This document shows, piece by piece, positions 53,395 to 62,726 of a stretch of DNA of 64,000 nt (within the stretch, counting starts at the first letter, position 1; every line of letters begins with the position of its first letter). Location: assembly GCF_000147675.1 (NCBI RefSeq), contig NZ_ADGQ01000035.1:1-64000 (forward strand). The letters run 5' to 3'. Under the pieces are notes generated by a model. That model was not told the DNA's origin, did not search any database, and worked only from the letters and a program-made list of their open reading frames with translations. The position numbers and the translations under genes are program-made. Source of the stretch: Peptostreptococcus stomatis DSM 17678. GTDB taxonomy: Bacteria > Bacillota > Clostridia > Peptostreptococcales > Peptostreptococcaceae.

Positions 53395-54297
53395 ATGGAA
53401 TATAAATCGGGTTTCGTCAGCATAGTAGGTCGACCTAATGTAGGAAAGTCTACCCTGATGAACAACATGGTAGGTGAGAAAATCGCCATAATGAGCGATA
53501 AACCTCAGACTACAAGAAACACCATCCAGGCTGTATATACAGATGACCAGGCTCAAATAGTATTCTTGGATACACCAGGTATACACAAGCCAAAGAACAA
53601 GCTGGGCCAGATGATGGTAAAGTCAGCAGAAGAATCTTTCAAGAATGTAGATTGCATCCTCTTTGTAGTCGATGACTCTGACAAGATTGGCAAGGGAGAT
53701 TCAATGATCATAGAAAACCTAAGAAAGGCAAAAGTTCCTGTTTTTCTTGTGATCAACAAGGTTGATAAGATTGCCAACAAGGAAGAGATATTTGACCTGA
53801 TAAAGATGTATGATCAGGAGGGCCTATTCAAGGAAATAATACCGGTATCAGCCCTAAAGGGTTCAAATGTCGACAGCTTGATAAAGGCTATAAAGCAGAC
53901 CCTGGATCTAGGGCCAAAGTATTTTCCTGACTACATGGTTACAGACCAGCCTGAGAGGGTCCTGGTTGCCGAACTTATCAGGGAGAAAGTACTCCAGTAC
54001 ACTAATGATGAGGTTCCTCATGGCATAGCAATTGAAATAGAAAAGATGAAGGCCAGGAAGGACAAGGACATAGTAGATGTATCAGCAGTTATCTACTGTG
54101 AGAGAAACTCCCACAAGGGTATCATCATAGGCAAGAATGGAAGAAAGCTAAAGGGAATAGGAAAATCAGCGAGAGAAGAAATAGAATTTTTATTGGATAC
54201 AAGGGTTAATCTCCAATTATGGGTTAAGGTTAAGGAAAATTGGAGAAACATGACTAATTTTATTACTGATTTTGGTTTAAATGAAAATAGAGATTAA
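53395..54297 (+). CDS. era: GTPase Era
   Basis: Essential GTPase that binds 16S rRNA and helps 30S assembly. G1 GRPNVGKST, G2 region with TTRN, G3 DTPGIHKP and G4 NKVDKI are visible, followed by the C-terminal KH domain (GIAIEIEKM... IIGKNGRKLKGIGKSAREEIE). 300 residues. AAGGAG lies before the ATG. Confidence 0.96.
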   Translation: MEYKSGFVSIVGRPNVGKSTLMNNMVGEKIAIMSDKPQTTRNTIQAVYTDDQAQIVFLDTPGIHKPKNKLGQMMVKSAEESFKNVDCILFVVDDSDKIGKGDSMIIENLRKAKVPVFLVINKVDKIANKEEIFDLIKMYDQEGLFKEIIPVSALKGSNVDSLIKAIKQTLDLGPKYFPDYMVTDQPERVLVAELIREKVLQYTNDEVPHGIAIEIEKMKARKDKDIVDVSAVIYCERNSHKGIIIGKNGRKLKGIGKSAREEIEFLLDTRVNLQLWVKVKENWRNMTNFITDFGLNENRD

Positions 54298-54309
54298 AAG
54301 GTGGTTATG

Positions 54310-55686
54310 ATGGATAAGAAACAGGACTCGGCGCGAGAGTTGTACAATGAAGTTAAAGAAATGATTGATAAATCCAAGCTCATTGAGTTAAAGGAGACCT
54401 TGGAAGAGTACCATACGGTAGATATATACGATGTATTGATGGAGTTAGATGAAGTAGACAGGGTCAAGTTATTTGAAATCCTGCCTTTAGATACGGCTGC
54501 ATCAATCCTTGAAGAATGTGAATTAGACCTATTTATGGAATTGATTTCAGAAATGGATCCAGACCATGTAAGGAGTATATTTGAGGAAATGTCACTAGGT
54601 GACCTGGCAGATATATTGAGAGACATGGGTGAAGAAGAGAGAGAAAAGATTCTTGATATGGTCAACAAGGAAGATGAGACTGAATTGAGAGAACTCTTGG
54701 CCTATGTGGATGAAACTTCTGGTTCAACTATGAGGAAGGGTTATGTGACTATAAACAAAAACCTAAATGTCCAGGAAGCTATCAAGCACATAAGGGCAGA
54801 GGCAGTTGATGCAGACTCAATCTACTACATATACGTACTCGACAATGATCAGAAACTGGTAGGTGTACTTTCCCTGAGAGAACTATTCCTAGCCAAGGAC
54901 TCAGAGATAATCGAGGACATAATGATGGAAAATGTCAGGTCTGTAAATGACAATGACGATAGGGAAGAGGCCGTAAAGATAGTTTCTAAGTATAACCTTG
55001 TTGCAGTGCCAGTTGTTGATGACGAAGGTATCCTAAAGGGTATCATAACTGTAGATGACATTATAGATGTTATGGAAGAAGAGGCTTCAGAGGACCTTTA
55101 TAAGATCGCAGGAAGTAGCGAGAGAGAGAGGGACACTGATGAAGATGACAACTCTACCCTAGGCCAGCAGATTATATCATGCGTGAGGGGTAGGATAGGA
55201 TGGTTGGTATTGACAGCCATTATCTCATTTATAGCTGCTATAGTTTTTATGAATTTTAAGAAGGTGATAGACAAGAACCTTATAGAGTTAATATTCTTAG
55301 CGCCTTTAGTAGTGGCTATGGGAGGTAGTGTTAGCAGTCAGTCATCATCTGTAACAGTAATAAATTTAACAGACAAGGACAAGGGCGTAGACGGAGTTCT
55401 AATACTTAAAGAGATCATAAGTAGTATGATAAATGGTATTCTTATAGGTATAATAGCAGTTGTTTTATTGGCCCTATTTATAGGAAAGCCTGAAATAACA
55501 ATGGTGGTTGCCTTAACTGTCCTGATAAATATGGTACTAGGAGCATGTGCAGGTACCCTATTACCTATTATCCTGGCTAAGATGGATTCAGATCCAACAG
55601 CAATCTTCTCGCCGATAATGGCAGTCTTGATGGATGTAATAGGTATATGTGTTTATTATGTAATGATAAACATATTCTTAATGTAG
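54310..55686 (+). CDS. mgtE: Magnesium transporter MgtE
   Basis: A Mg2+ channel gated by internal Mg2+. N-terminal MgtE helical domain (1-125), a CBS pair (about 130-255: YIYVLDNDQKLVGVLSLREL, LVAVPVVDDEGILKGIITVDDIIDV) and five membrane helices (290-458). The ATG at 54310 is 5 nt from AAGGTGG; an ATG one codon earlier is also possible. In the first pore region GGSVSSQSSS stands where many MgtE have a GGN-type sequence. It follows era closely and has its own terminator. Confidence 0.9.
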   Translation: MDKKQDSARELYNEVKEMIDKSKLIELKETLEEYHTVDIYDVLMELDEVDRVKLFEILPLDTAASILEECELDLFMELISEMDPDHVRSIFEEMSLGDLADILRDMGEEEREKILDMVNKEDETELRELLAYVDETSGSTMRKGYVTINKNLNVQEAIKHIRAEAVDADSIYYIYVLDNDQKLVGVLSLRELFLAKDSEIIEDIMMENVRSVNDNDDREEAVKIVSKYNLVAVPVVDDEGILKGIITVDDIIDVMEEEASEDLYKIAGSSERERDTDEDDNSTLGQQIISCVRGRIGWLVLTAIISFIAAIVFMNFKKVIDKNLIELIFLAPLVVAMGGSVSSQSSSVTVINLTDKDKGVDGVLILKEIISSMINGILIGIIAVVLLALFIGKPEITMVVALTVLINMVLGACAGTLLPIILAKMDSDPTAIFSPIMAVLMDVIGICVYYVMINIFLM

Positions 55687-55709
55687 ATATAATTAGATGA
55701 TGGTATTAG

Positions 55710-55750
55710 ATAGCTAAATTGGAATGAGAATTGCAATTTAGCTATTTTTG
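55710..55750 (+). terminator. Terminator after mgtE
   Basis: ATAGCTAAATTG pairs exactly with CAATTTAGCTAT, followed by TTTTGTT. Confidence 0.85.
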
Positions 55751-55768
55751 TTAATTTATGAGGTAGAA

Positions 55769-56515
55769 ATGATAGTTTTAGATACACAAGGTATAGTTCT
55801 GAGGGCCGTCAAGTACAGGGACAAGGACTTGATATTGACCATTTTCACCAGGAAATATGGCAAGGTTTCAGCCATAGCCAAGGGGGCCCAGGGGCAAAAG
55901 AGCAGGTTCTTATCTGCATCCCAACTTTTTTCCTACAACAACTACAACATGAGAAAACAGAAGGATATGTTCACCCTTTACCAGGCTGATAATATAAAGA
56001 GTTTCTATAATATATCCATGGACTTTGAGAGTTTTTCCTATGCCTCTTTTATAATAAAGTTGGTAGAGGCCAATATTGTAGAGGGCCAGCCCAATAACAG
56101 GCTCTTTGAACTCCTGGCCCAGACCTTATTTTTGTATTCTGAGAAGATAGATAATAAAAATTTGGTCTTAGATGCCTTTTTACTAAAATTTGTAGATTAT
56201 ATGGGTTATAGGCCCCAGCTGGACAGGTGTACAATATGTGGCAACAAAAATTTGAAATATGCCGTATTTTCTGTTGAAGATGGGGGTTTGGTATGTAACA
56301 ATTGCCACAAAAAGGAAAAATTTTTTATAAAATTAGATCAAACTACTATATCACTTATGCAATATATACTAAATAATGATATAATAGTATGTAGCAAAGC
56401 AAAAGTGGCAGAGGTCTTGGTCAGGGAGCTCTTTTCTTTATTAAAGATCTACCTGATCAACTATTTTGAAAATGTCAGTTTCAAGTCACTAGACCTCTTA
56501 AAAACGTTAAAGTAA
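55769..56515 (+). CDS. recO: DNA repair protein RecO
   Basis: Loads RecA by removing SSB with RecR in recombinational repair. N-terminal OB fold (VLDTQGIVLRAVKYRDKD, FTRKYGKVSAIAKGAQ), helical middle, and a zinc finger CTICGNKN...LVCNNCHK. The ATG at 55769 with GAGGTAG 5 nt upstream is chosen; the frame is open 7 codons further up. 248 residues, normal. Confidence 0.92.
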   Translation: MIVLDTQGIVLRAVKYRDKDLILTIFTRKYGKVSAIAKGAQGQKSRFLSASQLFSYNNYNMRKQKDMFTLYQADNIKSFYNISMDFESFSYASFIIKLVEANIVEGQPNNRLFELLAQTLFLYSEKIDNKNLVLDAFLLKFVDYMGYRPQLDRCTICGNKNLKYAVFSVEDGGLVCNNCHKKEKFFIKLDQTTISLMQYILNNDIIVCSKAKVAEVLVRELFSLLKIYLINYFENVSFKSLDLLKTLK

Positions 56516-56552
56516 ATATCTATTTTTTAGAACTTGAGAAAGGATGAAAATT

Positions 56553-57161
56553 ATGGCACAGATAACAATTGAAATGGTAGATCAGGTATTGGATAGACTT
56601 CCATATGCAACATACAAGGAAGCCAGAGAAGCCTTAATCAAGACTGATGGCAATGTACTAGACGCAATTATATATATTGAGTCAGGTCAGAAAGATATGG
56701 GTTTTGAAAACAAGAAAGAATCTATACGCAGGTTTGGGGAAAATATATCCCAGGAGTCAGAGAAAATAAGGGGCCAGCTAGGAGACCTATTTAAGAAGAC
56801 TACTGTTGTCAGAATAATTGTAGAAAAAGAAGGTAAGATAATGTTGAACATACCCTTGACTATTGGTGTGCTGGGTGTAGCAGCTATGCCAGTCCTATCC
56901 CTATTGGGCCTATCAGCAGCAGTTCTTAGCAAGTACTCAGTCCTTATCACAGATGAGGCTAGTGGGGAAAGTGTTGATATGGGGAGTTTGACTCCGGAAA
57001 AACTAGAAATCCTAAAGGAGATTATATTTAATTCCTTTGAGGACATAAGGGAGACATTCAAGAAGTCTAAGGATGAAGACGAAGATGATTCAAGTGATGA
57101 TATCATATATGAATTAATCAAGGAAGAAGATCCTAAAAAGGAAGATTCTGAAGAGAAATAA
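56553..57161 (+). CDS. DUF4342 protein with N-terminal UBA-like domain
   Basis: A 202-residue protein. Residues 1-45 are a UBA/nascent-chain-like domain (MVDQVLDRLPYATYKEAREALIKTDGNVLDAIIYIE). About 75-130 is the DUF4342 core, with IVEKEGKIMLNIPLTIGVLGVAA split into IVEKEGKIMLN and a hydrophobic, possibly membrane-inserted stretch. The C-terminus is acidic (DEDEDDSSDD). Start at 56553, 9 nt from AAAGG. Function not known; it lies between recO and glyQ. Confidence 0.8.
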   Translation: MAQITIEMVDQVLDRLPYATYKEAREALIKTDGNVLDAIIYIESGQKDMGFENKKESIRRFGENISQESEKIRGQLGDLFKKTTVVRIIVEKEGKIMLNIPLTIGVLGVAAMPVLSLLGLSAAVLSKYSVLITDEASGESVDMGSLTPEKLEILKEIIFNSFEDIRETFKKSKDEDEDDSSDDIIYELIKEEDPKKEDSEEK

Positions 57162-57253
57162 AAGGCTAAATAGTAAGACAGAGAAAGACTAAAGAGTGAA
57201 TTAGATTCCATAAATAAGGTGGATGAAAAAAGAAGAATCAGGAGGAAATATTT

Positions 57254-58138
57254 ATGAATTTTCAAGAAATGATTTTGACTTTGCAAAATTTCTGGGCAAA
57301 GCAAGGTTGTATAATGACACAGCCATATGATGTGGAAAAGGGTGCTGGAACTATGAATCCAAATACTTTTCTTAGATCACTTGGGCCTGAGCCATGGAGT
57401 GTTTGTTATGTAGAGCCATCAAGGAGACCTGCAGATGGTAGGTATGGGGAAAACCCTAACAGGTTGTACCAGCACCACCAATTTCAGGTAATCCTAAAGC
57501 CATCACCAGATGATATACAGGACCTATACCTAGAATCTCTTAGGGCTATAGGTATTAATCCAGATGAACACGATATAAGATTTGTTGAAGATAACTGGGA
57601 GGCAGCCACAGTAGGAGCCTGGGGTCTAGGCTGGGAAGTCTGGCTTGACGGTATGGAAATCACTCAGTTCACTTACTTCCAGCAGGTAGGGAATATAGAA
57701 TGTGAATTAGAGACTGGTGAAATCACTTACGGTCTTGAAAGAATAGGTATGTATATACAGGACGTAGATAGTGTGTATGACCTAAAGTGGAATGATGAAA
57801 TCACTTATGGTGAAGTTTTCAAGAGGCAAGAATATGAAAACTCTAGATATGCCTTTGATGAATGTAATGCAGAAATGCTGTTTAAGTTGTTTGATATGTA
57901 TGAGGCAGAGGCAGTGCGCCTGGCTGAGATAGGCTTGGTAATACCTTGCTATGACTATGTATTGAAGTGTTCTCATACATTTAATACCCTAGAGGCTAGG
58001 GGGGCTATCGGTGTTAGCCAGAGGGCAGCCTTTATAGGTAAGATTAGGTCCTTGGCCAAGATAGTAGCAGAATCCTATGTTAAACAGAGAGAAGAACTGG
58101 GATATCCATTATTGAAGGCAGGTGAAATCAATGAATAA
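57254..58138 (+). CDS. glyQ: Glycyl-tRNA synthetase alpha subunit
   Basis: Class II synthetase catalytic subunit of the bacterial (alpha-beta)2 glycyl enzyme. [40 protein letters not shown] (motif 2 with its arginine) and [10 protein letters not shown] (motif 3) are present. 294 residues. AGGAGG lies before the ATG. The 92-base gap upstream is too short for a T-box leader. Confidence 0.96.
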   Translation: MNFQEMILTLQNFWAKQGCIMTQPYDVEKGAGTMNPNTFLRSLGPEPWSVCYVEPSRRPADGRYGENPNRLYQHHQFQVILKPSPDDIQDLYLESLRAIGINPDEHDIRFVEDNWEAATVGAWGLGWEVWLDGMEITQFTYFQQVGNIECELETGEITYGLERIGMYIQDVDSVYDLKWNDEITYGEVFKRQEYENSRYAFDECNAEMLFKLFDMYEAEAVRLAEIGLVIPCYDYVLKCSHTFNTLEARGAIGVSQRAAFIGKIRSLAKIVAESYVKQREELGYPLLKAGEINE

Positions 58139-60200
58139 TTATCTATTATATGAAATAGGCGTAGAAGAAATGCCATCAAGATTTGTGGAGTCTACTCTTG
58201 GTCAGTTGAAGGACAACCTTACAAGGGCCTTGACAGAAAACAGGGTTGGTTTTTCTGAAATTGAAACTTATGCAACACCAAGAAGACTAGTCCTAGTAGT
58301 AAGGGGCTTGGCTGACAGGCAGGCAGACCTAGAAGAAGAGGTAAAGGGTCCATCTAAGAAGATTGCCCTGGCAGAAGATGGTAGCTTTACAAAGGCAGCC
58401 CTTGGATTTATGAAGGGTAAGGGCCTTAGTGAAAAGGACGTATACTTTAAGGACCTGGATGGAACTGAATATATATATGCTACCTTAAAGGAAACTGGTG
58501 AAGATACAGAGAAAATCCTATGTGATGTCCTGGGAGAGATAGTAAAGGCTGTAGTATTCCCTAAGTCAATGCGTTGGGGCGGAAAGAACATGAGGTTTGT
58601 AAGACCTATAAGATGGCTTTTAGCCTTGATGAATGACAGGGTAGTACCAGTAAATATGGAAGGTATTGTAGCTTCTAACAAGACTGTGGGCCACAGGTTC
58701 CTTGGATCCAAGTCAATAGAGGTGATAAGTATAGAAGACTACCTGGCTAAGTTAGAAGAAAACTATGTAATACTTGACCAGGCCAAGAGAAAGGCTATAA
58801 TAAGAGACCAGATAGACAAGGTGGCTGCCAGCATAAATGGTAGGGTAGATATGGATGAAGACCTGCTAGAAGAAGTAACTTATATAGTAGAGTATCCGAC
58901 AGCCTTCTATGGTGAATTTGACAAGGAATATGCCAGCTTACCGAAGGAAGTAGTTAAGACTCCTATGAAGGCCCACCAGAGGTATTTCCCAGTAGTGGAC
59001 GATAGGGGAGAACTATTGGCTAACTTCATTGCAGTTAGAAATGGTAATGACTACATGATAGAAAATGTTAAGAAGGGTAATGAAAAGGTACTTGAAGCTA
59101 GACTAGCAGATGCCCTATTCTTCTTTAAGGAAGATAGGAAGAAGGCCTTAGTAGACTATAGGTCACAGCTAGATACGGTTGTCTTCCAGGAAAAGTTAGG
59201 TACCCTACTAGACAAGTCAGAAAGACTTTACAAGTTGGCAGGAAAGATAGCTGATGAAATAGATGCAGGCATAAAGAAAGACCTGCTAGAAAGGGCAGCC
59301 TACCTATGCAAGGCAGACCTGGTAACTAGTATGGTATTTGAATTCGATGAATTACAGGGATATATGGGTATGGAGTACTCAAAGCTAGACAAGGAAGACC
59401 CTATTGTATCCGAGGCCATCTATGAACACTATATGCCAAGATTTAGTGGTGATGAAATACCTCAATCAGCAGAGGGTGCCATCCTATCAATCGTAGACAA
59501 GATAGATACTATAGCAGGTTTCTTTGCCATTGGTATCCAGCCAACAGGTTCTGCTGACCCATTTGCCCTTAGGCGTCAGTGCCTGGGAATATTGACTATC
59601 CTGCTTGAAAAGAATATAGAGCTAGATATAGCTAAACTAGCTGACCTGGCCCTAGATCAGTACGCTGGAGTGGACTTTGACAAGGATGTAGTAGTTGACC
59701 AGATAGTTGCCTTCTTCAATGAGAGGACTAGGGTAATGTTTAAGGATTTGGGTATCAGGTACGACGTAGTAGATGCAGTCCTTGCCAGTGATGAAAAGAA
59801 CATGTCAGACCTATATGCCAGGGCTCAGGCTATAAATGCCTGGATAGATAATCCTAGCCTAAATGATATGTTGGTAGCCTTTAACAGGGTATCAACACTA
59901 GCAGAAAAGGCTGAAGGTCTGGATATAAAGGAAGCGACCCTTCTTGAAGCTGCAGAAAAAGACCTATATGCCAAGTTTGTCCTGGTAGAAAAGGAAATAG
60001 AAGACCTTATGGGACAGAAGAAGTATACAGAGTCACTGGATTCTTTCGCTTCACTGAAGCCAGCTATAGATGCTTTCTTCGATACGGTAATGGTAATGGA
60101 TGAAAACCTTGATGTTAGGAATAATAGGCTAGCCCTACTTGCTAATATCTATAAGGCCATGTTAAAGATTTGTGACCTATCAAAGATAGTGTATAAGTAA
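58131..60200 (+). CDS. glyS: Glycyl-tRNA synthetase beta subunit
   Basis: The tRNA-binding partner of GlyQ, 689 residues. [16 protein letters not shown] at the start, [29 protein letters not shown] and the C-terminal anticodon-binding DALRR region with [11 protein letters not shown] are family marks; an HD-like segment also lies mid-protein. The ATG at 58131 overlaps glyQ by 8 bases with AGGTGA upstream; a GTG three codons earlier is less likely. Confidence 0.95.
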   Translation: MNNYLLYEIGVEEMPSRFVESTLGQLKDNLTRALTENRVGFSEIETYATPRRLVLVVRGLADRQADLEEEVKGPSKKIALAEDGSFTKAALGFMKGKGLSEKDVYFKDLDGTEYIYATLKETGEDTEKILCDVLGEIVKAVVFPKSMRWGGKNMRFVRPIRWLLALMNDRVVPVNMEGIVASNKTVGHRFLGSKSIEVISIEDYLAKLEENYVILDQAKRKAIIRDQIDKVAASINGRVDMDEDLLEEVTYIVEYPTAFYGEFDKEYASLPKEVVKTPMKAHQRYFPVVDDRGELLANFIAVRNGNDYMIENVKKGNEKVLEARLADALFFFKEDRKKALVDYRSQLDTVVFQEKLGTLLDKSERLYKLAGKIADEIDAGIKKDLLERAAYLCKADLVTSMVFEFDELQGYMGMEYSKLDKEDPIVSEAIYEHYMPRFSGDEIPQSAEGAILSIVDKIDTIAGFFAIGIQPTGSADPFALRRQCLGILTILLEKNIELDIAKLADLALDQYAGVDFDKDVVVDQIVAFFNERTRVMFKDLGIRYDVVDAVLASDEKNMSDLYARAQAINAWIDNPSLNDMLVAFNRVSTLAEKAEGLDIKEATLLEAAEKDLYAKFVLVEKEIEDLMGQKKYTESLDSFASLKPAIDAFFDTVMVMDENLDVRNNRLALLANIYKAMLKICDLSKIVYK

Positions 60201-60245
60201 ATTGTAGACGTAAAACCTGTAAATAGGTTTAAAAGACGGGTATAG

Positions 60246-60297
60246 ATAGACCTTGAGCTAACTCTCAATATGAGGCTTAGTTCAGGGTCTATTTTTT
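60246..60297 (+). terminator. Terminator after glyS
   Basis: ATAGACC-TTGAGCTAA pairs with TTAGTTCAGGGTCTAT (small bulges), closed by CTC/GAG, and ends in TTTTTT. A smaller AAACCT/AGGTTT hairpin (60213-60230) lies just before. Confidence 0.85.
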
Positions 60298-60367
60298 ATA
60301 TTTATATGTTTGATGGACAGGATTAAAACCAGTAGACAAAATTATCGAAAATTATTATCAAAAATCA

Positions 60368-60396
60368 TTGACAGAGATTATCAACATTGTTATAAT
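60368..60396 (+). promoter_or_regulatory. Predicted promoter of the DUF3793-flavodoxin pair
   Basis: A textbook sigma-A site: TTGACA (60368-60373), 17 bases, TATAAT (60391-60396), about 62 nt before the start. Confidence 0.75.
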
Positions 60397-60458
60397 AAAA
60401 ATGGGTATTGATTGATATAAAAAATCAGTACCCTATCTAAGAAAGGTTGGTATATTTT

Positions 60459-61043
60459 ATGGCAGACGTAAAGTTTGAAAACATACTTGCATACTACTGC
60501 TCTCCGGTTTTGACAGGGGCAAAGGTTTCTAACTTGGTATCCATATCAAAGAAAGAATTGCCTGACTATCGCAGACTGGTTCAGTACTATAATAAGAGAT
60601 TTGAAAAATATGATATTAAAATTAATCCAATATGCGAGTGTGGACAGAGAATTTTAGTTTTTGTCTATAAGCAGTCCCAACTCTACCAGTACTTGAGAAT
60701 GTCCGATGTAAATACAATCCTGGAGGATTATGGTTACTCTAGCTCATGGTCACTAAACAAGTATATTGCTACTTTGAAAACTAGGATGAGCAGGGGAGAC
60801 TTCCCCCATGAAATCGGTGCATTTTTAGGCTATCCTGTATCAGACATACTAGGATTTATAGAAAACAATGGCAAGAACTATAAGTATAGTGGCTATTGGA
60901 AGGTCTATGGAGATGCTGAAGAGGCCAAGGCCTTGTTTGAAAAATATGATAGGTCTAGGTGTATGATGATGGAAAAGATGAGTTGTGGAGAGTGTTTGGA
61001 AAATATATTAGGCCAATTTAAAAATCAATTATACATAGCATAG
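60459..61043 (+). CDS. DUF3793 family protein
   Basis: A 194-residue soluble protein of the DUF3793 family. NILAYYCSPVLTGAKVSNLVS at the N-terminus (split: YYCSPVLTGAK), ILVFVYKQSQL, HEIGAFLGYPVSDILGFIENNG and a final CMMMEKMSCGECLENI are the usual blocks. The ATG at 60459 is preferred; an in-frame TTG at 60447 has no spacer from AAAGG. Located 13 bases upstream of a flavodoxin gene, an arrangement common in anaerobic Bacillota. The conserved cysteines near the end and the flavodoxin neighbour hint at redox or heme/iron handling, unproven. Confidence 0.85.
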   Translation: MADVKFENILAYYCSPVLTGAKVSNLVSISKKELPDYRRLVQYYNKRFEKYDIKINPICECGQRILVFVYKQSQLYQYLRMSDVNTILEDYGYSSSWSLNKYIATLKTRMSRGDFPHEIGAFLGYPVSDILGFIENNGKNYKYSGYWKVYGDAEEAKALFEKYDRSRCMMMEKMSCGECLENILGQFKNQLYIA

Positions 61044-61056
61044 GAGGAATTAGAAA

Positions 61057-61482
61057 ATGAAGAAAGTTGGAGTTTTTTATTGGAGTGGAACAGGTAATAC
61101 ACAGGCAATGGCAGAAGCTATTGGTGAAGGACTAGCAAAGGCTGGCGTAGAATATGATGTAATAAATATTTCAAATGATCCTGGCAAGAGTGTAAAGGAC
61201 TATGAATCTCTAATATTCGGTTGTCCATCAATGGGATCAGAAGTTCTAGAAGAAGCTGAATTTGAACCATTCTTTGAAGAAGCTGAAGGTTCAATAGGCG
61301 GTAAGAGAGTTGCTCTATTCGGTTCATACGGATGGGGAGATGGAGAATGGATGAGAGACTGGCAGTCAAGAGTTGAAGCAGCTGGTGCTAACCTATTCGA
61401 CGATGGATTAATCGTTAACGAAACTCCAAACGAAGAAGGCATAGCTCTATGCGTAGAATTAGGAGAAACATTCGCAAGATAG
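61057..61482 (+). CDS. Flavodoxin
   Basis: A 141-residue short-chain flavodoxin that carries electrons with FMN. The phosphate loop is YWSGTGNTQAMAEAI; the FMN ring loops are FGCPSMGSEVLEE and GSYGWGDGEWM. AGGAGG before the ATG. Cotranscribed with DUF3793. Codons suggest good expression. Confidence 0.95.
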   Translation: MKKVGVFYWSGTGNTQAMAEAIGEGLAKAGVEYDVINISNDPGKSVKDYESLIFGCPSMGSEVLEEAEFEPFFEEAEGSIGGKRVALFGSYGWGDGEWMRDWQSRVEAAGANLFDDGLIVNETPNEEGIALCVELGETFAR

Positions 61483-61646
61483 TTGATACTTGCCATGATG
61501 AGATACTTCCATTAAGCATGTATTAATCTGCATGTCTGCTGGTAAGATCAGAAGATATTAAAACGTAAATTAGCATATTGAGTGATTTGATTTATATCAA
61601 GTAAATTGAGTCTTTTTGATATACCCTAAAGATAAAATAATCAGTG

Positions 61647-61677
61647 AAAAGAGGCCTACCCTATAGGTCTCTTTTTA
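61647..61677 (+). terminator. Terminator after the flavodoxin gene
   Basis: AAAAGAGGCCTA pairs with TATAGGTCTCTTTT (small mismatch), followed by TTTTTATTT. The stretch 61483-61646 shows nothing else I can support. Confidence 0.8.
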
Positions 61678-61730
61678 TTTACTTATATTTTCCTGACTTG
61701 TATAATAGTTAGTAAAGGGAGTTGATTTAA

Positions 61731-62633
61731 GTGGATAGGTTAGAATGGTATTTTGGAGAGAGAAATATATATGCATCAGAGTGGCCAGTTGAAAACCCAA
61801 GGGGGGTAGTTCAAATAGTCCACGGCATGATAGAACATATAGACAGGTATGAAGGCTTTATCAGAAAATTGAATAAGGAAGGATATATAGTGGTTGGTGA
61901 TGACCATATGGGTCATGGCAAGTCTGCTAGTGGTAAGAAAAATTTTGGTATCTTTACAGGGAATTGGATGGACCTGGTAGAGGATATAGGAGACCTTCAA
62001 AGGCAGACTGCAGCCAAGTATCCAGACCTACCCTATATCATGCTAGGGCATTCTATGGGGTCTTTTGCAGTCAGAACCTATGCATCCCTATATGGGGATA
62101 TGATTGATGGCCTTATCGTTATGGGAACCGGCCATGTGCCACTAGTGGCCTCTAGGTTTGGCTTGTTAGTGTCTGCCATTATTGGAAGCTTGAAGGGCGA
62201 AAAGTATAGGAGTAAGTATTTACACAAGGCTTCGCTAGGATCCTATAATGACAGGATAGAAAATAAGAGGACCATATCTGATTGGTTGACCAGGGATGAT
62301 TCAGTTGTAGATTCTTACCTATCAGACAGGTATTGTAGGTTTATACCGTCAGTTAGCATGTATAGGGCCATATTTGAAGGTGTTGACTACGTGGCTAGGA
62401 GGAAGAACATAGCCAAGATGCCTAAGGACCTACCAATTCTCCTGATATCAGGCCAGGAGGACCCTGTTGGAGACTATGGCAAGGGGGTAGACAAGTTTTA
62501 TTCAATCCTCGAAGACCTAGGCTTCAAAAGAGTCACAAAAAAAATATACCCAGGGTGTAGGCATGAGATACTTAATGAGCTAAATAGAGAAGAAGTAATA
62601 AAATATATTTTTAACTGGATAGTTAATATTTAG
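61731..62633 (+). CDS. Alpha/beta hydrolase (monoacylglycerol lipase/lysophospholipase type)
   Basis: A 300-residue serine hydrolase of the Hydrolase_4 (serine aminopeptidase S33) group. VQIVHGMIEHIDRYEGF is the oxyanion HG region, VGDDHMGHGKS follows, and the nucleophile serine is in MLGHSMGSFA. ISGQEDPVGDYGKG carries the aspartate and GCRHEILNE the histidine. No signal peptide. GTG start; TATAAT at 61701-61706 may be its -10. Single gene, so substrate is unknown. Confidence 0.88.
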   Translation: MDRLEWYFGERNIYASEWPVENPRGVVQIVHGMIEHIDRYEGFIRKLNKEGYIVVGDDHMGHGKSASGKKNFGIFTGNWMDLVEDIGDLQRQTAAKYPDLPYIMLGHSMGSFAVRTYASLYGDMIDGLIVMGTGHVPLVASRFGLLVSAIIGSLKGEKYRSKYLHKASLGSYNDRIENKRTISDWLTRDDSVVDSYLSDRYCRFIPSVSMYRAIFEGVDYVARRKNIAKMPKDLPILLISGQEDPVGDYGKGVDKFYSILEDLGFKRVTKKIYPGCRHEILNELNREEVIKYIFNWIVNI

Positions 62634-62659
62634 AAAAATATGCAGAGTATGTTATTTTG

Positions 62660-62668
62660 TGGTATAAT
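62660..62668 (+). promoter_or_regulatory. Predicted extended -10 of the OPT transporter gene
   Basis: TGGTATAAT about 60 nt before the start, the same element type as at fba and era. Confidence 0.5.
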
Positions 62669-62726
62669 AGGTCTTAGGTTAGAATATTATTTTTAATTTA
62701 AATTTTTAAGAAAGGAAAATGTGATA

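Noticed and set aside
57162-57253. Glycine T-box leader before glyQ
   Set aside because: Only 92 bases, no T-box consensus and no terminator-antiterminator pair.
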